Part shown: positions 29,216 through 37,111 of the stretch, piece after piece | Numbering within the stretch: position 1 is the stretch's first letter | Layout of the letters: every line of letters starts with the position of its first letter | NCBI RefSeq assembly: GCF_014764365.1 | Contig: NZ_CP061718.1 | Span: 3,922,501 to 3,986,500, forward strand | Reading direction: 5' to 3' | DNA from: Roseococcus microcysteis | GTDB taxonomy: Bacteria; Pseudomonadota; Alphaproteobacteria; Acetobacterales; Acetobacteraceae | Length of the DNA stretch: 64,000 nt | Program-made: the position numbers and the translations under genes | Notes under the pieces: generated by a model | What the model was told of the DNA's origin: nothing | Database searches by the model: none | Seen by the model: the letters and a program-made list of their open reading frames with translations, nothing else

Positions 29216-30176
29216 TGTTCGCCGCGCGCACCACGCGCCCCCACTTCTCCGTCTCGGCGCGCATGAAGCTGGCGAGTTCCTCGGGGGTGGAGCTCACCGG
29301 GTCCGCGCCCACCTGCGTCAGTCGCGCGCGCACGGCGGGGCGGGACAGCGCCTCGTTCAGCACCGCGTTCACCCGCCGCACCACCGCGGCCGGCGTGTTG
29401 GCCGGCGCCAGCACCGCGCCCCAGGAGGAGGCCTCGGCGCCCGGCAGGCCGATCTCGGCCACCGTCGGCACATCGGGCAGGGCAGGGTGGCGCCGTGCGC
29501 CCGTCACCGCCAGCGCCCGCACGCGCCCGCCCTGGATCTGCGGCAGGGCGCTCGGCAGCTGGTCCAGCATCATCTGCACCGTGCCGGCCACCGTGTCGTT
29601 CAGCGCGGGGGCCGAGCCGCGATAGGGCACGTGCTGGATGTCCACTCGCGCCACCTGCTTGAACAGCTCCACCACCGTGTGGGTCGAGGTGCCGTTGCCG
29701 CCCGAGCCATAGGAAATCTGCCCCGGCCGCGCGCGCAGCAGCGCCAGCAATTCCTGCGCCGTCTGCGCCTGCACCTGCGGGTTCACGATCAGCACATGGT
29801 CCGTCGCGAAGGCCATGCCGATGGGCGTCAGGTCGTTCAGCGGGTTGAAGCCCAGCTGCGCGTAGAGATGCGGGTTGATGGTGAGCGTGCCCGTCGTGCC
29901 CATCAGCAGGGTGTAGCCATCGGCGGGGCTGCGGACCACGTTCTCCATGCCCACATTGCCGCCGGCGCCGGTGCGGTTCTCGACCAGCACGGGCTGTCCA
30001 AGCTGCTCGGCCATGGGTTCGCCCAGCACGCGGGCCACGACATCGGTGGCACCCCCGGCCGCGAAGGGCACCACGAAGCGGATGCCGCGCGTGGGCGTCC
30101 AGGACTGCGCCAGCGCGGCCCCGGGCAGGATGAGAGCCGGCAGCGCAAGGGATGCGCGGCGGGTGATGTTGGACAT
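29202..30176 (-). CDS. Bug-family tripartite transporter substrate-binding protein (orphan)
   Basis: A 324-residue Bug receptor with a twin-arginine-like signal (ITRRASLALPALILPGAALAQS), RGIRFVVPFAAGGATDVVARVLGEP as the ligand loop, ENRTGAGGNVGMENVV, and PADGYTLLMGTTGTLTINPHLY. A strong AGGAGGAAA ribosome site precedes ATG 30176. It lies downstream of the Gfo/Idh-DUF993-isomerase operon on the same strand with a 51-bp gap, which suggests that it supplies the compound processed there. The spacer contains a small hairpin (GGCCG/CGGCC) but no T-tract. Confidence 0.92.
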   Translation of the reverse strand: MSNITRRASLALPALILPGAALAQSWTPTRGIRFVVPFAAGGATDVVARVLGEPMAEQLGQPVLVENRTGAGGNVGMENVVRSPADGYTLLMGTTGTLTINPHLYAQLGFNPLNDLTPIGMAFATDHVLIVNPQVQAQTAQELLALLRARPGQISYGSGGNGTSTHTVVELFKQVARVDIQHVPYRGSAPALNDTVAGTVQMMLDQLPSALPQIQGGRVRALAVTGARRHPALPDVPTVAEIGLPGAEASSWGAVLAPANTPAAVVRRVNAVLNEALSRPAVRARLTQVGADPVSSTPEELASFMRAETEKWGRVVRAANITVN

Positions 30177-30227
30177 GGTGTTTCCTCCTGTGATGCGTGC
30201 GGGCCGTTCGCGGCCTCTGTGGTGGTG

Positions 30228-31055
30228 TCAGTGGGTGGCGGCGTGGCGCTCCCGGATGATGCGAAGCACCTCCTCGGGGTCCTCGCCCCACCAGCGGCGG
30301 GAGAGAAGCTCCACCTCGGTAAATCCGGAATATCCGGCCGCTTCCGCCATGCGCCGGATGGCGGCGATGTCGATGACGCCATCACCCGGCATGCCTCGGT
30401 CGAAGACGAGGTCCGTCGTCGGCACCAGCCAGTCGCAGGCGTGGAAGGCGGCGATGCGGCCCTTGGCGCGCGCCATCTGGGCGGCGAGCTCCGGGTCCCA
30501 CCAGACGTGATAGACATCCACCGCCACACCCACGCCATCGCCCAGCGCCTCGCAGAGGTCGAGCGCCTGGCCCAGCGTGGACAGCACCGAGCGGTCCGCG
30601 CAGGTCATCGGATGCAGCGGTTCCAGCGCCAGCGTGACACCGGCGGCGCGCGCCTCGGGCAGGATCGCCTCCAGCCCCTCGCGCACCATCCGGCGCGCGC
30701 CCGGCAGGTCTTTCGAGCCGGGTGGCAGCCCGCCGCACACCATGACCAGGCATTGCGCGTGCAAGGCCGCGGCCTCGGCGATGGCGCGGCGGTTGTCCTC
30801 GATGGCGGCGGCGCGGCCGGCGGCGTCGGCGGCGGGGAACATGCCGCCGCGGCAGAGGCCCGTCACGGTCAGCCCCGCGTCACGGATCCGCCGCGCGGCG
30901 GCCTCGACACCCATGGCGTGCAGCACGTCGCGCCAGGGGGAGATGCCGGGAATGCCCTGCCGCGCGCAGCCCTCGATGCACTGCGCGAGGCCCCATTTCT
31001 CCTTCACCGTGACGGTGTTGAGCGACAGCGGCGGGGCGTTGTGCGCGCGATTCAC
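30228..31055 (-). CDS. sugar phosphate isomerase/epimerase (xylose isomerase-like TIM barrel)
   Basis: A 275-residue AP-endonuclease-2/xylose-isomerase-like TIM barrel. Metal-ligand motifs typical of the family are seen: VTLALEPLHPM (Glu), VAVDVYHVWWDPEL (Asp/His), IAAFHACDWLVP (His/Asp) and FTEVELLSRRWW (Glu). The GTG at 31055 is chosen as start: GAGGAGCG lies seven bases upstream and the protein then starts just before the first barrel strand. It is the third gene after Gfo/Idh and DUF993, a trio that recurs together and looks like a catabolic route for a modified sugar or polyol. The exact reaction is unknown. Confidence 0.83.
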   Translation of the reverse strand: MNRAHNAPPLSLNTVTVKEKWGLAQCIEGCARQGIPGISPWRDVLHAMGVEAAARRIRDAGLTVTGLCRGGMFPAADAAGRAAAIEDNRRAIAEAAALHAQCLVMVCGGLPPGSKDLPGARRMVREGLEAILPEARAAGVTLALEPLHPMTCADRSVLSTLGQALDLCEALGDGVGVAVDVYHVWWDPELAAQMARAKGRIAAFHACDWLVPTTDLVFDRGMPGDGVIDIAAIRRMAEAAGYSGFTEVELLSRRWWGEDPEEVLRIIRERHAATH

Positions 31056-31104
31056 GTTCCGCTCCTCGCCGCTTCGCGGCTGCGGTGCTGCACGATCGCG
31101 CGCA

Positions 31105-32262
31105 TCACGCCACCCCATGCAGCGCCAGCAGCGTGCGCATGCGCGACGCCGCCAGTTCCGGGTCACGCAGCAGCCCCGCCTTGTCCGCCAGCCGGAAGAG
31201 TTCAGAGAAATGCTGCAGGCTGCGCGTGCTCTGCTGCCCGCCCACCATCACGAAATGGTCCTGGTGGCCGTTCAGCCAGGCCATGAAGACCACGCCCGTC
31301 TTGTAGAAGCGGGTCGGCGCCTGGAAGATGTGGCGCGACAGCGGCACGGTGGGTGCGAGAATGTCGTGAAACGTCGAGAGGTCGTTCTTCGACAGCGCCG
31401 CCAGCGCACCTCCCACCGCCGGCGCGATGGGGTCGAAGATGCCCAGCAGTGCGTCGGAATGGCCCTCCGCGTCGCCGGCGATGAGTTCGGCGTAGTTGAA
31501 GTCATCGCCCGTATACATCCGCACGCCTTTCGGCAGGCGGCGGCGCATCGCGATCTCCTTCTTGTCGTCCAGCAGGGAGATCTTCACGCCGTCCACGCGG
31601 TCGGCATGGGCGGCGATGACCTCCAGCGCCACCTCCATCGCGGCCATGTGGTCGTGATGGCCCCAGTAGCCCTCCAGCGCCGGGTCGAACATCTCGCCCA
31701 GCCAGTGGATGATGACGGGCTCGCGCACCTGGCGCAGCACGCGGTCATAGACGCGCACATAGTCGTCCGGCCCGCGCGCCGCCTTGGCCAGCGCGCGCGA
31801 GGCCATCAGGATGATGCGCCCGCCTATGGCTTCCACGGCGGCGCATTGCTCCTCATAGGCGCGGATCACGTCGTCCACCGTCACGTCCGGGCCGGGGGTC
31901 AGATGGTCGGTGCCCGCGCCGCTCGCCATCACGGCACCCGGCGTGTGCTTCGCCGCGTCGAGGCTGAGGCGGATGAGTTGCTGCGCCGCCGTCCAGTCCA
32001 GCCCCATGCCCCGCTGTGCCGTGTCCATGGCCTCCGCGACACCGAGGCCCAGCGACCACAGATGCCGGCGGAAGGCGATGGTGCGGTCCCAGTCGATCTT
32101 GGCGTCGAGCCAGGGGTCCTGCTCGGCCATCGGGTCCGCCACCACATGCGCGGCGGCCAGCGCCACGCGCGGGAAGGGGGGTGTGGCGCGCGGAAACTCG
32201 CGCGGCGGCGAGAGGGTGTAGGCGGCAAGGCCCCCGGGCGTGGGCAGGTTCAGCGTGGGCAC
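31105..32262 (-). CDS. DUF993 family protein (dihydrodipicolinate-synthase-like TIM barrel)
   Basis: A 385-residue member of DUF993, distantly related to dihydrodipicolinate synthase-type aldolases. It begins VPTLNLPTPGGLAAY, contains MASGAGTDHL, IIHWLGEMFDPALEGYWG and DGVKISLLDDKKE, where the Lys of VKIS is placed like the Schiff-base lysine of DHDPS barrels, then RMYTGDDFNYAELI. Start GTG 32262 has GGAGG seven bases upstream and sits two bases after the stop of the Gfo/Idh gene. By analogy it may be an aldolase cleaving an oxidised sugar made by the Gfo/Idh dehydrogenase. That role is inferred, not established. Confidence 0.83.
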   Translation of the reverse strand: MPTLNLPTPGGLAAYTLSPPREFPRATPPFPRVALAAAHVVADPMAEQDPWLDAKIDWDRTIAFRRHLWSLGLGVAEAMDTAQRGMGLDWTAAQQLIRLSLDAAKHTPGAVMASGAGTDHLTPGPDVTVDDVIRAYEEQCAAVEAIGGRIILMASRALAKAARGPDDYVRVYDRVLRQVREPVIIHWLGEMFDPALEGYWGHHDHMAAMEVALEVIAAHADRVDGVKISLLDDKKEIAMRRRLPKGVRMYTGDDFNYAELIAGDAEGHSDALLGIFDPIAPAVGGALAALSKNDLSTFHDILAPTVPLSRHIFQAPTRFYKTGVVFMAWLNGHQDHFVMVGGQQSTRSLQHFSELFRLADKAGLLRDPELAASRMRTLLALHGVA

Positions 32263-32264
32263 GG

Positions 32265-33419
32265 TCAGGCCTCCAGCTTCGGCAGGTCCACCCAGCGGCG
32301 CTCCTTCCAGGATTGCAGCCCGGCCATGGCGAGCTGCACGCCCTTGGCGCCCGCCAGCAGGTTCCAGGGATAGTCCGGCACCTCGCCCGCGATGTGGCGC
32401 AGGAAGAGTTCCCACTGCACCCGGAAGCCGTTGGGATAGGGCTGGGTGTCGGGGACCTTCTGCCAGCCCTCGAAGAAGTTGATGGGCTGCGGAATGTCGG
32501 GGTTCCAGACGGGCTTGGGCGTGTTCACCCGCGCCTGCGTCCAGCAATCGGTCAGCCCCGCCACCGCGCTGCCATGGGTGCCGTCCACATGGAAGGTGAC
32601 GAGGTCATCGCGCCGCACCCGCGTGCACCAGGAGGAGTTGATGTGCGCGATCGCCCCGCCTTCCAGCTGGAAGGTGGCATAGGCCGCGTCATCGGCATCG
32701 GCGTCGTAGGTGCTGCCATCCTCCTGCACCCGCTTGGGGATGTGGATGGCGCCGAGGCAGGAAACGCTCTCGACATTGCCGAAGAGGTTGTCCAGCACAT
32801 AGCGCCAGTGGCACAGCATATCGAGGATGATGCCGCCGCCCTCGGCCAGCTTGTAGTTCCAGGAAGGGCGCTGCGTGGGCTGGAGGTCGCCCTCGAAGAC
32901 CCAGTAGCCGAATTCGCCGCGGATGCTGAGGATCTTCCCCAGGAACCCGCTGTCGATCACCATCTTCAGCTTGCGCAGCCCGGGCAGGAACAGCTTGTCC
33001 TGCACCACGCCATGCTTGATGCCGGCCTGCTTGGCGAGGCGCGCCAGCTCCAGCGCATCCTCCAGCGTGTCGGCCGTGGGCTTCTCGCAATAGATGTGCT
33101 TGCCGGCGGCGATGGCCTTGCGAATCAGCCCCGCGCGCATCTGGGTGGTGGCGGCGTCGAAGAAGATTTCGTCCTTCGGGTCGGCGAGGCAGGCGTCGAG
33201 GTCGGTGCTGACGCGCTCGATGTTGTGAGCCTTCGCCAGCGCTTCCAGCTTGCCGCGGTTGCGGCCGGTGATGACCGGGTCCGGCATAAGCGTATCGCCA
33301 TTGGCGAGCTTCACCCCCCCATCGGCCCGGATGGCCGCGATGGAGCGGATGAGGTGCTGGTTCATGCCCATGCGCCCCGTGACGCCGTTCATGATGAGGC
33401 CGATGCGGCGTTCCGCCAT
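32265..33419 (-). CDS. Gfo/Idh/MocA family oxidoreductase
   Basis: A 384-residue NAD(P)-dependent dehydrogenase. The Rossmann start is IGLIMNGVTGRMGMNQHL, an unusual nucleotide loop that includes TGRMG. AGKHIYCEKPTA is the classic EKP motif whose Lys serves in hydride transfer, and EGGGIILDMLCHWRYVLDNLFG is the family substrate segment. These enzymes oxidise a sugar or cyclitol hydroxyl, often as 3-keto sugar formers. It is the first gene of the operon with DUF993 and the isomerase; its start lies 18 bp from a perfect palindromic operator (33437-33458), and a TetR gene lies just beyond. Confidence 0.9.
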   Translation of the reverse strand: MAERRIGLIMNGVTGRMGMNQHLIRSIAAIRADGGVKLANGDTLMPDPVITGRNRGKLEALAKAHNIERVSTDLDACLADPKDEIFFDAATTQMRAGLIRKAIAAGKHIYCEKPTADTLEDALELARLAKQAGIKHGVVQDKLFLPGLRKLKMVIDSGFLGKILSIRGEFGYWVFEGDLQPTQRPSWNYKLAEGGGIILDMLCHWRYVLDNLFGNVESVSCLGAIHIPKRVQEDGSTYDADADDAAYATFQLEGGAIAHINSSWCTRVRRDDLVTFHVDGTHGSAVAGLTDCWTQARVNTPKPVWNPDIPQPINFFEGWQKVPDTQPYPNGFRVQWELFLRHIAGEVPDYPWNLLAGAKGVQLAMAGLQSWKERRWVDLPKLEA

Positions 33420-33436
33420 GGTCGCGTTTCCTTCCC

Positions 33437-33458
33437 GAAGTAACCAGGTGGTTACTTC
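33437..33458. promoter_or_regulatory. perfect 22-bp palindromic operator, likely for the adjacent TetR
   Basis: GAAGTAACCA and TGGTTACTTC are perfect 10-bp arms separated by GG. The site is 18 bp upstream of the Gfo/Idh start and downstream of the TetR gene, in a 70-bp spacer. Length, symmetry and its AT-rich core in a GC-rich background are typical of TetR operators. Overlap with the core promoter of the Gfo/Idh operon suggests repression. Confidence 0.65.
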
Positions 33459-33489
33459 AGCCGGAACGCGCCATCAGGTCAAGCGGCGA

Positions 33490-34122
33490 TCAGGGGCGCA
33501 GGTAGCCGAGCACGACCTCCACCGCATGCGCCTCACGCGCCGCCAACGCCTTCTCGCTGCCCAGGTCGGTGCCGAAGATGGTGGAGAGGGTGAAGCGGTT
33601 GGCCACCGTGAAGTGCCCCAGCGCCACGATGGAGAGGTAGAGCTGCAGGGGGTCCACGTCGCGCCGGAAGAGGCCCTCGGCCGCACCCCGCGCCAGCACC
33701 TCGCGCAGCCGCGTGGTCAGCGGCGAATAGAGTGCCGGCACATTGCCCGAGCGCCGCAGATGCGCCGCCGCATGGACGTTCTCCTGGTTCAGCAGGGCCA
33801 CGAATTCCGGGTGCCGCGCGGTGTAGCGCAGGTTGAAGGCCACCAGCCGCGCCATGGCCTCGGCGGGCGGCAGGTGGGCGACGTCGAGCTGCTCCTCCTC
33901 CTGCCGCTTGGCCGCGTAGGCGGCCTCCAGCACGGCCAGCCAGAGATCCTCCTTCGCGCCGAAATAGGCATAGAGCATGCGCTTGTTGGCGCCTGCGCGC
34001 GCCGCGATTTCGTCCACACGCGCACCCGCCAGGCCCTTGGCGGCGAATTCCGCCATGGCCGCGTCCAGGATGCGCTGGCGCGTGGCGGCCGCGCGCGGCG
34101 AAAGGGGCGGGGCCGCGTCCAT
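33490..34122 (-). CDS. TetR family transcriptional regulator
   Basis: A 210-residue TetR protein. Residues 12-60 form the DNA-binding domain (RQRILDAAMAEFAAKGLAGARVDEIAARAGANKRMLYAYFGAKEDLW), and the rest is an all-helical ligand domain of the size usual for AcrR/RutR-like members. ATG 34122 shares one base with the stop of the penicillin-acylase-like gene; GTG 34125 is the alternative. It is therefore co-transcribed with that hydrolase and lies directly upstream, on the same strand, of the Gfo/Idh operon whose promoter holds a perfect palindrome. The ligand may be a product of either neighbour. Confidence 0.9.
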   Translation of the reverse strand: MDAAPPLSPRAAATRQRILDAAMAEFAAKGLAGARVDEIAARAGANKRMLYAYFGAKEDLWLAVLEAAYAAKRQEEEQLDVAHLPPAEAMARLVAFNLRYTARHPEFVALLNQENVHAAAHLRRSGNVPALYSPLTTRLREVLARGAAEGLFRRDVDPLQLYLSIVALGHFTVANRFTLSTIFGTDLGSEKALAAREAHAVEVVLGYLRP

Positions 34123-36383
34123 CACGCGGTGGGCCGCAGCAACAGGCGGGATTCGGCGGCCGCATCCACCGCTTCGCGGCTGAACAGCAGCGGAACGGAT
34201 TCATCCCGCGCCCAGAGGGGAAACAGGTCCCGGTAATGCGGGCTGTCCGGATCGCCCGACTGGCCGGGGCTGTTGATGGTGAAGCTCTGGTCCCAATCGC
34301 CCACATCCAGCACCATGCGCCAGGACACGCCGGAGATGACGCGGAAATCCGAGGCCCGCCAGCCATTGTTGTTGATGGTGAGGTTTGACCCCCCGCGCGG
34401 CGCCGGCCCCACATCCAGCTTCGCCGCCAGCGCAGGCGCGAAGCGCGAGAGCGGGTGTTCGAAATAGCCCTGGTGCAGCGCGCCCCATTGCCAGGTGGTC
34501 GGGTCGTCGCCGAGGCGCTTCCTCGTATCCTCCCAGGCCGCGACCAGCGTCTCGCGCAGCAGCGCGTCGCGGCGCGCGGTGTCGGTTTCCAGCAGGTGCA
34601 GGACCAGTTGCGTGTCGGGCACGGCCACCATGGCCGCTACGCCGTCCGGCGCCCAATTCCGCATCACGCCGGGAACGAGGTGCCGCCCGAACCAGATCTC
34701 GAACAGCGCCGCCGGGCCGCTTTCCGCCGTCAGCCGATGGTCCCAGCCGGCCAGCAGCGCGAAGGCCGGGTGCGCGTCATCCAGCCCGGCCAGCAGCGCG
34801 CAGAGCCGCCGCGCGGGCACGCAGGTGGTGTCCGATTGCAGGGCCAGCGTCTCCGCCACCGACCAGCGTTTGTCGCCCGCCAGCGCCTCGGACAGCCGGG
34901 CATAGCGCGCGCCATCGGTCCATTCGAAGCCGGTGCGCCTGGTGGCGAAGTCATAGCCTTCGGGCAGGTTCATCTGGTTCGCGGTGCCGAGCCAGCCGCA
35001 TTCGGGGTTCTTCGCCCGCGGCAGGCCGGAGGAGCGCATGATGCCCTCCCATTCATGCCGCCCATCGCCCGGCACCGGCAGCAGGCCGTCCGAGGTCGTC
35101 CGCACCGGCACCATCCCCGCCGCGGCCCAGCCGATATTGCCCGCCACATCCGCCACCACATGGTTGCTGGAGGGCGCGCCCCAGCCTTCCAGCGCTTTCG
35201 TGTAGTCCTCGAAGCTGCGCGCCTTCAGGTAGTTCAGGCTGGCGAGATAGGCGGCGTTGCCCGGCAATTGCCACACGCTGCGCACCGCCCAGGCGCGGTG
35301 GCGCGACAGGTCGCGATGCAGCACCGGCCCATGGCGGGTGAAGCGCAGGGTCACGCGCCGGGGCGCCTCGCCGCGCACCGGAACCTCCTCCTCCACCAAG
35401 CGCATCCGCTCCCAGCCGCCTTCGTAGCGATAGAGGTCCGGGTCCTCGGCGTTCAGCTCATAGACGTAGAGGTCCTCCTGGTCGGTGGGATGGATGGTCA
35501 GCGAGAAGGCCAGCACGTCATTGTGCCCGAGGCTCACCCCCGGCACCGCCGGTTCCCCCGCGCCGATCACGTCGAGGCCTGGCGCCGTCAGATGCGTGAT
35601 GTAGCGCAGCGAAGGCTGTTCATGGACGCGGTGCGGGTCGCTCGCCAGGATCGCGCGGCCGGTGGTGGTGCGCGAGGGCGCCAGCGCCCAGTTGTTGCTG
35701 CCCTGGGCGTCCAGCGCCATGGGGTCGGTGGGCGTGCCATTGGCGATGGCGGCGGGGTCGGTCGCCAGCAGATAGGTCCGCATCACCTCGGGCGGCACTT
35801 CCTCCGCCAGCCAACCCTCGGGGATGATGACCGTCCAGTCGGGCTGGAGCAGCTTGTGGAAGCGGTCCGCCTCCATCCCGTGCCGGACGGCGATGTTGTT
35901 GCGCGTGACCTCGGCATCCAGGTTCCGCACCCGCGCATGGGTGCGGCAGCGCACCACGTCCTCGGGCGCCCAATGCGCGGGCTCAGTCCCCAGCAGGCGG
36001 AATTCCAGCGGCAGGCGTTCGGGCTCGCGCGCCACGAGGTCCACATAGGCGTTGATGCCGGCCACGAAGGCCGTGGTCCAGGCCTTCGCCTCCGGGCCGT
36101 ATTCGGCCCATTCGGCCTCCATGTCGCCGCGGTAGAGCAGCAGCCGCGCTGCCACGTCGCGCTCGACATAGGCGGCACCCAGATCGCCCGCCAGCAGGCC
36201 CAGGCCCCGCTTGCGCCAGCTGTCCATCTGCCACAGCCGGTCGCGCGCCGCCTGGAAGCCCTGGGCGAAGAAGGCGCCTTCCTGTGTCGCCGCGCGAATA
36301 TGCGGGATGCCCCAGCGGTCCATGATGATCTCGGCCTCGGCGGGCAGGCCGGGGAGGTGCAGGGTCTCGGTGGGGATGCTCAT
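34122..36383 (-). CDS. penicillin acylase family (Ntn-hydrolase) protein
   Basis: A 753-residue protein with the penicillin amidase layout: alpha-chain region (IIMDRWGIPHIRAATQEGAFFAQGFQAARDRLWQMD), a linker, then DAQGSNNWALAPSRT, in which Ser229 would become the N-terminal nucleophile after autoproteolysis. LASDPHR, PGVSLGHND (oxyanion region) and NLTINNNGWRAS also match. The family hydrolyses amides (beta-lactam side chains, acyl-homoserine lactones and others). No export signal is seen at the N-terminus (MSIPTETLHLPG), which is unusual since most relatives are periplasmic; cytoplasmic action on an imported amide is suggested. It is co-transcribed with TetR and divergent from the 36518 gene. 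Confidence 0.88.
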   Translation of the reverse strand: MSIPTETLHLPGLPAEAEIIMDRWGIPHIRAATQEGAFFAQGFQAARDRLWQMDSWRKRGLGLLAGDLGAAYVERDVAARLLLYRGDMEAEWAEYGPEAKAWTTAFVAGINAYVDLVAREPERLPLEFRLLGTEPAHWAPEDVVRCRTHARVRNLDAEVTRNNIAVRHGMEADRFHKLLQPDWTVIIPEGWLAEEVPPEVMRTYLLATDPAAIANGTPTDPMALDAQGSNNWALAPSRTTTGRAILASDPHRVHEQPSLRYITHLTAPGLDVIGAGEPAVPGVSLGHNDVLAFSLTIHPTDQEDLYVYELNAEDPDLYRYEGGWERMRLVEEEVPVRGEAPRRVTLRFTRHGPVLHRDLSRHRAWAVRSVWQLPGNAAYLASLNYLKARSFEDYTKALEGWGAPSSNHVVADVAGNIGWAAAGMVPVRTTSDGLLPVPGDGRHEWEGIMRSSGLPRAKNPECGWLGTANQMNLPEGYDFATRRTGFEWTDGARYARLSEALAGDKRWSVAETLALQSDTTCVPARRLCALLAGLDDAHPAFALLAGWDHRLTAESGPAALFEIWFGRHLVPGVMRNWAPDGVAAMVAVPDTQLVLHLLETDTARRDALLRETLVAAWEDTRKRLGDDPTTWQWGALHQGYFEHPLSRFAPALAAKLDVGPAPRGGSNLTINNNGWRASDFRVISGVSWRMVLDVGDWDQSFTINSPGQSGDPDSPHYRDLFPLWARDESVPLLFSREAVDAAAESRLLLRPTA

Positions 36384-36517
36384 GCGGCGGTGAATCCTGT
36401 CGGGGCCGCGCCATGCTGCGTCGGCCCGGAAGCGAAGCCCCGGTGTCCGGCCCTGTCAATTCATGCGGCAAGCCTGGCGCGCGATGTGCGAAGAAGGCGG
36501 CACGAGGAGAACACCGC

Positions 36518-37015
36518 ATGACCCTGACCACGCTGCGCCTGAAGGCCGAACCCGCCACGCCCGAATCCATCGCGCCTTACGGGACGCTGATCACCCCCGG
36601 CGAGGATGGCACACCCTACGGCCCCGCCGATGCGGCGCTGGAACTCGGGCGGGGCACGCCGCGGCTCTACATCATGCGGCTGAACCGCAAGCCGCTGCTG
36701 GTGCGCGGCATCACGCGCCACAGCCAGGTCACGCAATGCCTGGCGGCGATGGGCGGGCGCGACTGGTTCATCTGTCTCGCGGCGCCGCAAAACCCCGACG
36801 CGCCGGAAAGCCCCGACCCCGCGCGGATCGCCTGCTTCCGCATCGGCGGCGGCGTGGCGCTGGCATTGAAGCGGGGCACCTGGCATGCCGGCCCCTTCTT
36901 CGAGGCGGAGAGCGTGGATTTCCTGAACCTCGAACTCTCCGACACCAACGAGACGGACCACCACACGGTGCGGCTCGATCAGGAATTCGGCACGGTGATC
37001 GAGATCGTCCCCTAG
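36518..37015 (+). CDS. ureidoglycolate lyase-like (AllA superfamily) protein
   Basis: A 165-residue cupin-fold protein related to ureidoglycolate lyase: LRLKAEPATPESIAPYGTLITPGEDG, then YIMRLNRKPLLVRGITRHSQVTQCLAAMGGRDWFICLAA, and LKRGTWHAGPFFEAESVDFLNLELSDTNETDHH. The pattern of H-S-Q-x(5)-C in place of the canonical AllA motif, and the TDHHTVRL ending, place it in the wider family. In AllA, ureidoglycolate is split to glyoxylate and urea, but no other allantoin genes are present, so the substrate may differ. ATG 36518 follows GAGGAGA. Divergent from the penicillin-acylase-like gene. Confidence 0.82.
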   Translation: MTLTTLRLKAEPATPESIAPYGTLITPGEDGTPYGPADAALELGRGTPRLYIMRLNRKPLLVRGITRHSQVTQCLAAMGGRDWFICLAAPQNPDAPESPDPARIACFRIGGGVALALKRGTWHAGPFFEAESVDFLNLELSDTNETDHHTVRLDQEFGTVIEIVP

Positions 37016-37098
37016 CGCAGCCAGGCGAACAGCGCCGACAGCAGCACGACGAGCGCGCCAGTGAGGAGGGCCAGCCACAGGGCGGTCTTGCGTCGCAT
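37012..37098 (-). CDS. possible 28-residue small membrane protein
   Basis: A short frame (28 residues) starting at ATG 37098. It begins with basic residues (MRRKT), is followed by one continuous hydrophobic helix of about 20 residues, and ends AWLR. GAGGAGG sits at ideal spacing before the start, and the gene lies 13 bp downstream of the ferric-reductase-like gene on the same strand, as expected for a translated operon member. The stop codon overlaps the stop of the convergent AllA-like gene. The strong ribosome site and positive-inside single-span design are the evidence. No family was recognised. Confidence 0.5.
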   Translation of the reverse strand: MRRKTALWLALLTGALVVLLSALFAWLR

Positions 37099-37111
37099 GG
37101 GCGTCCTCCTC

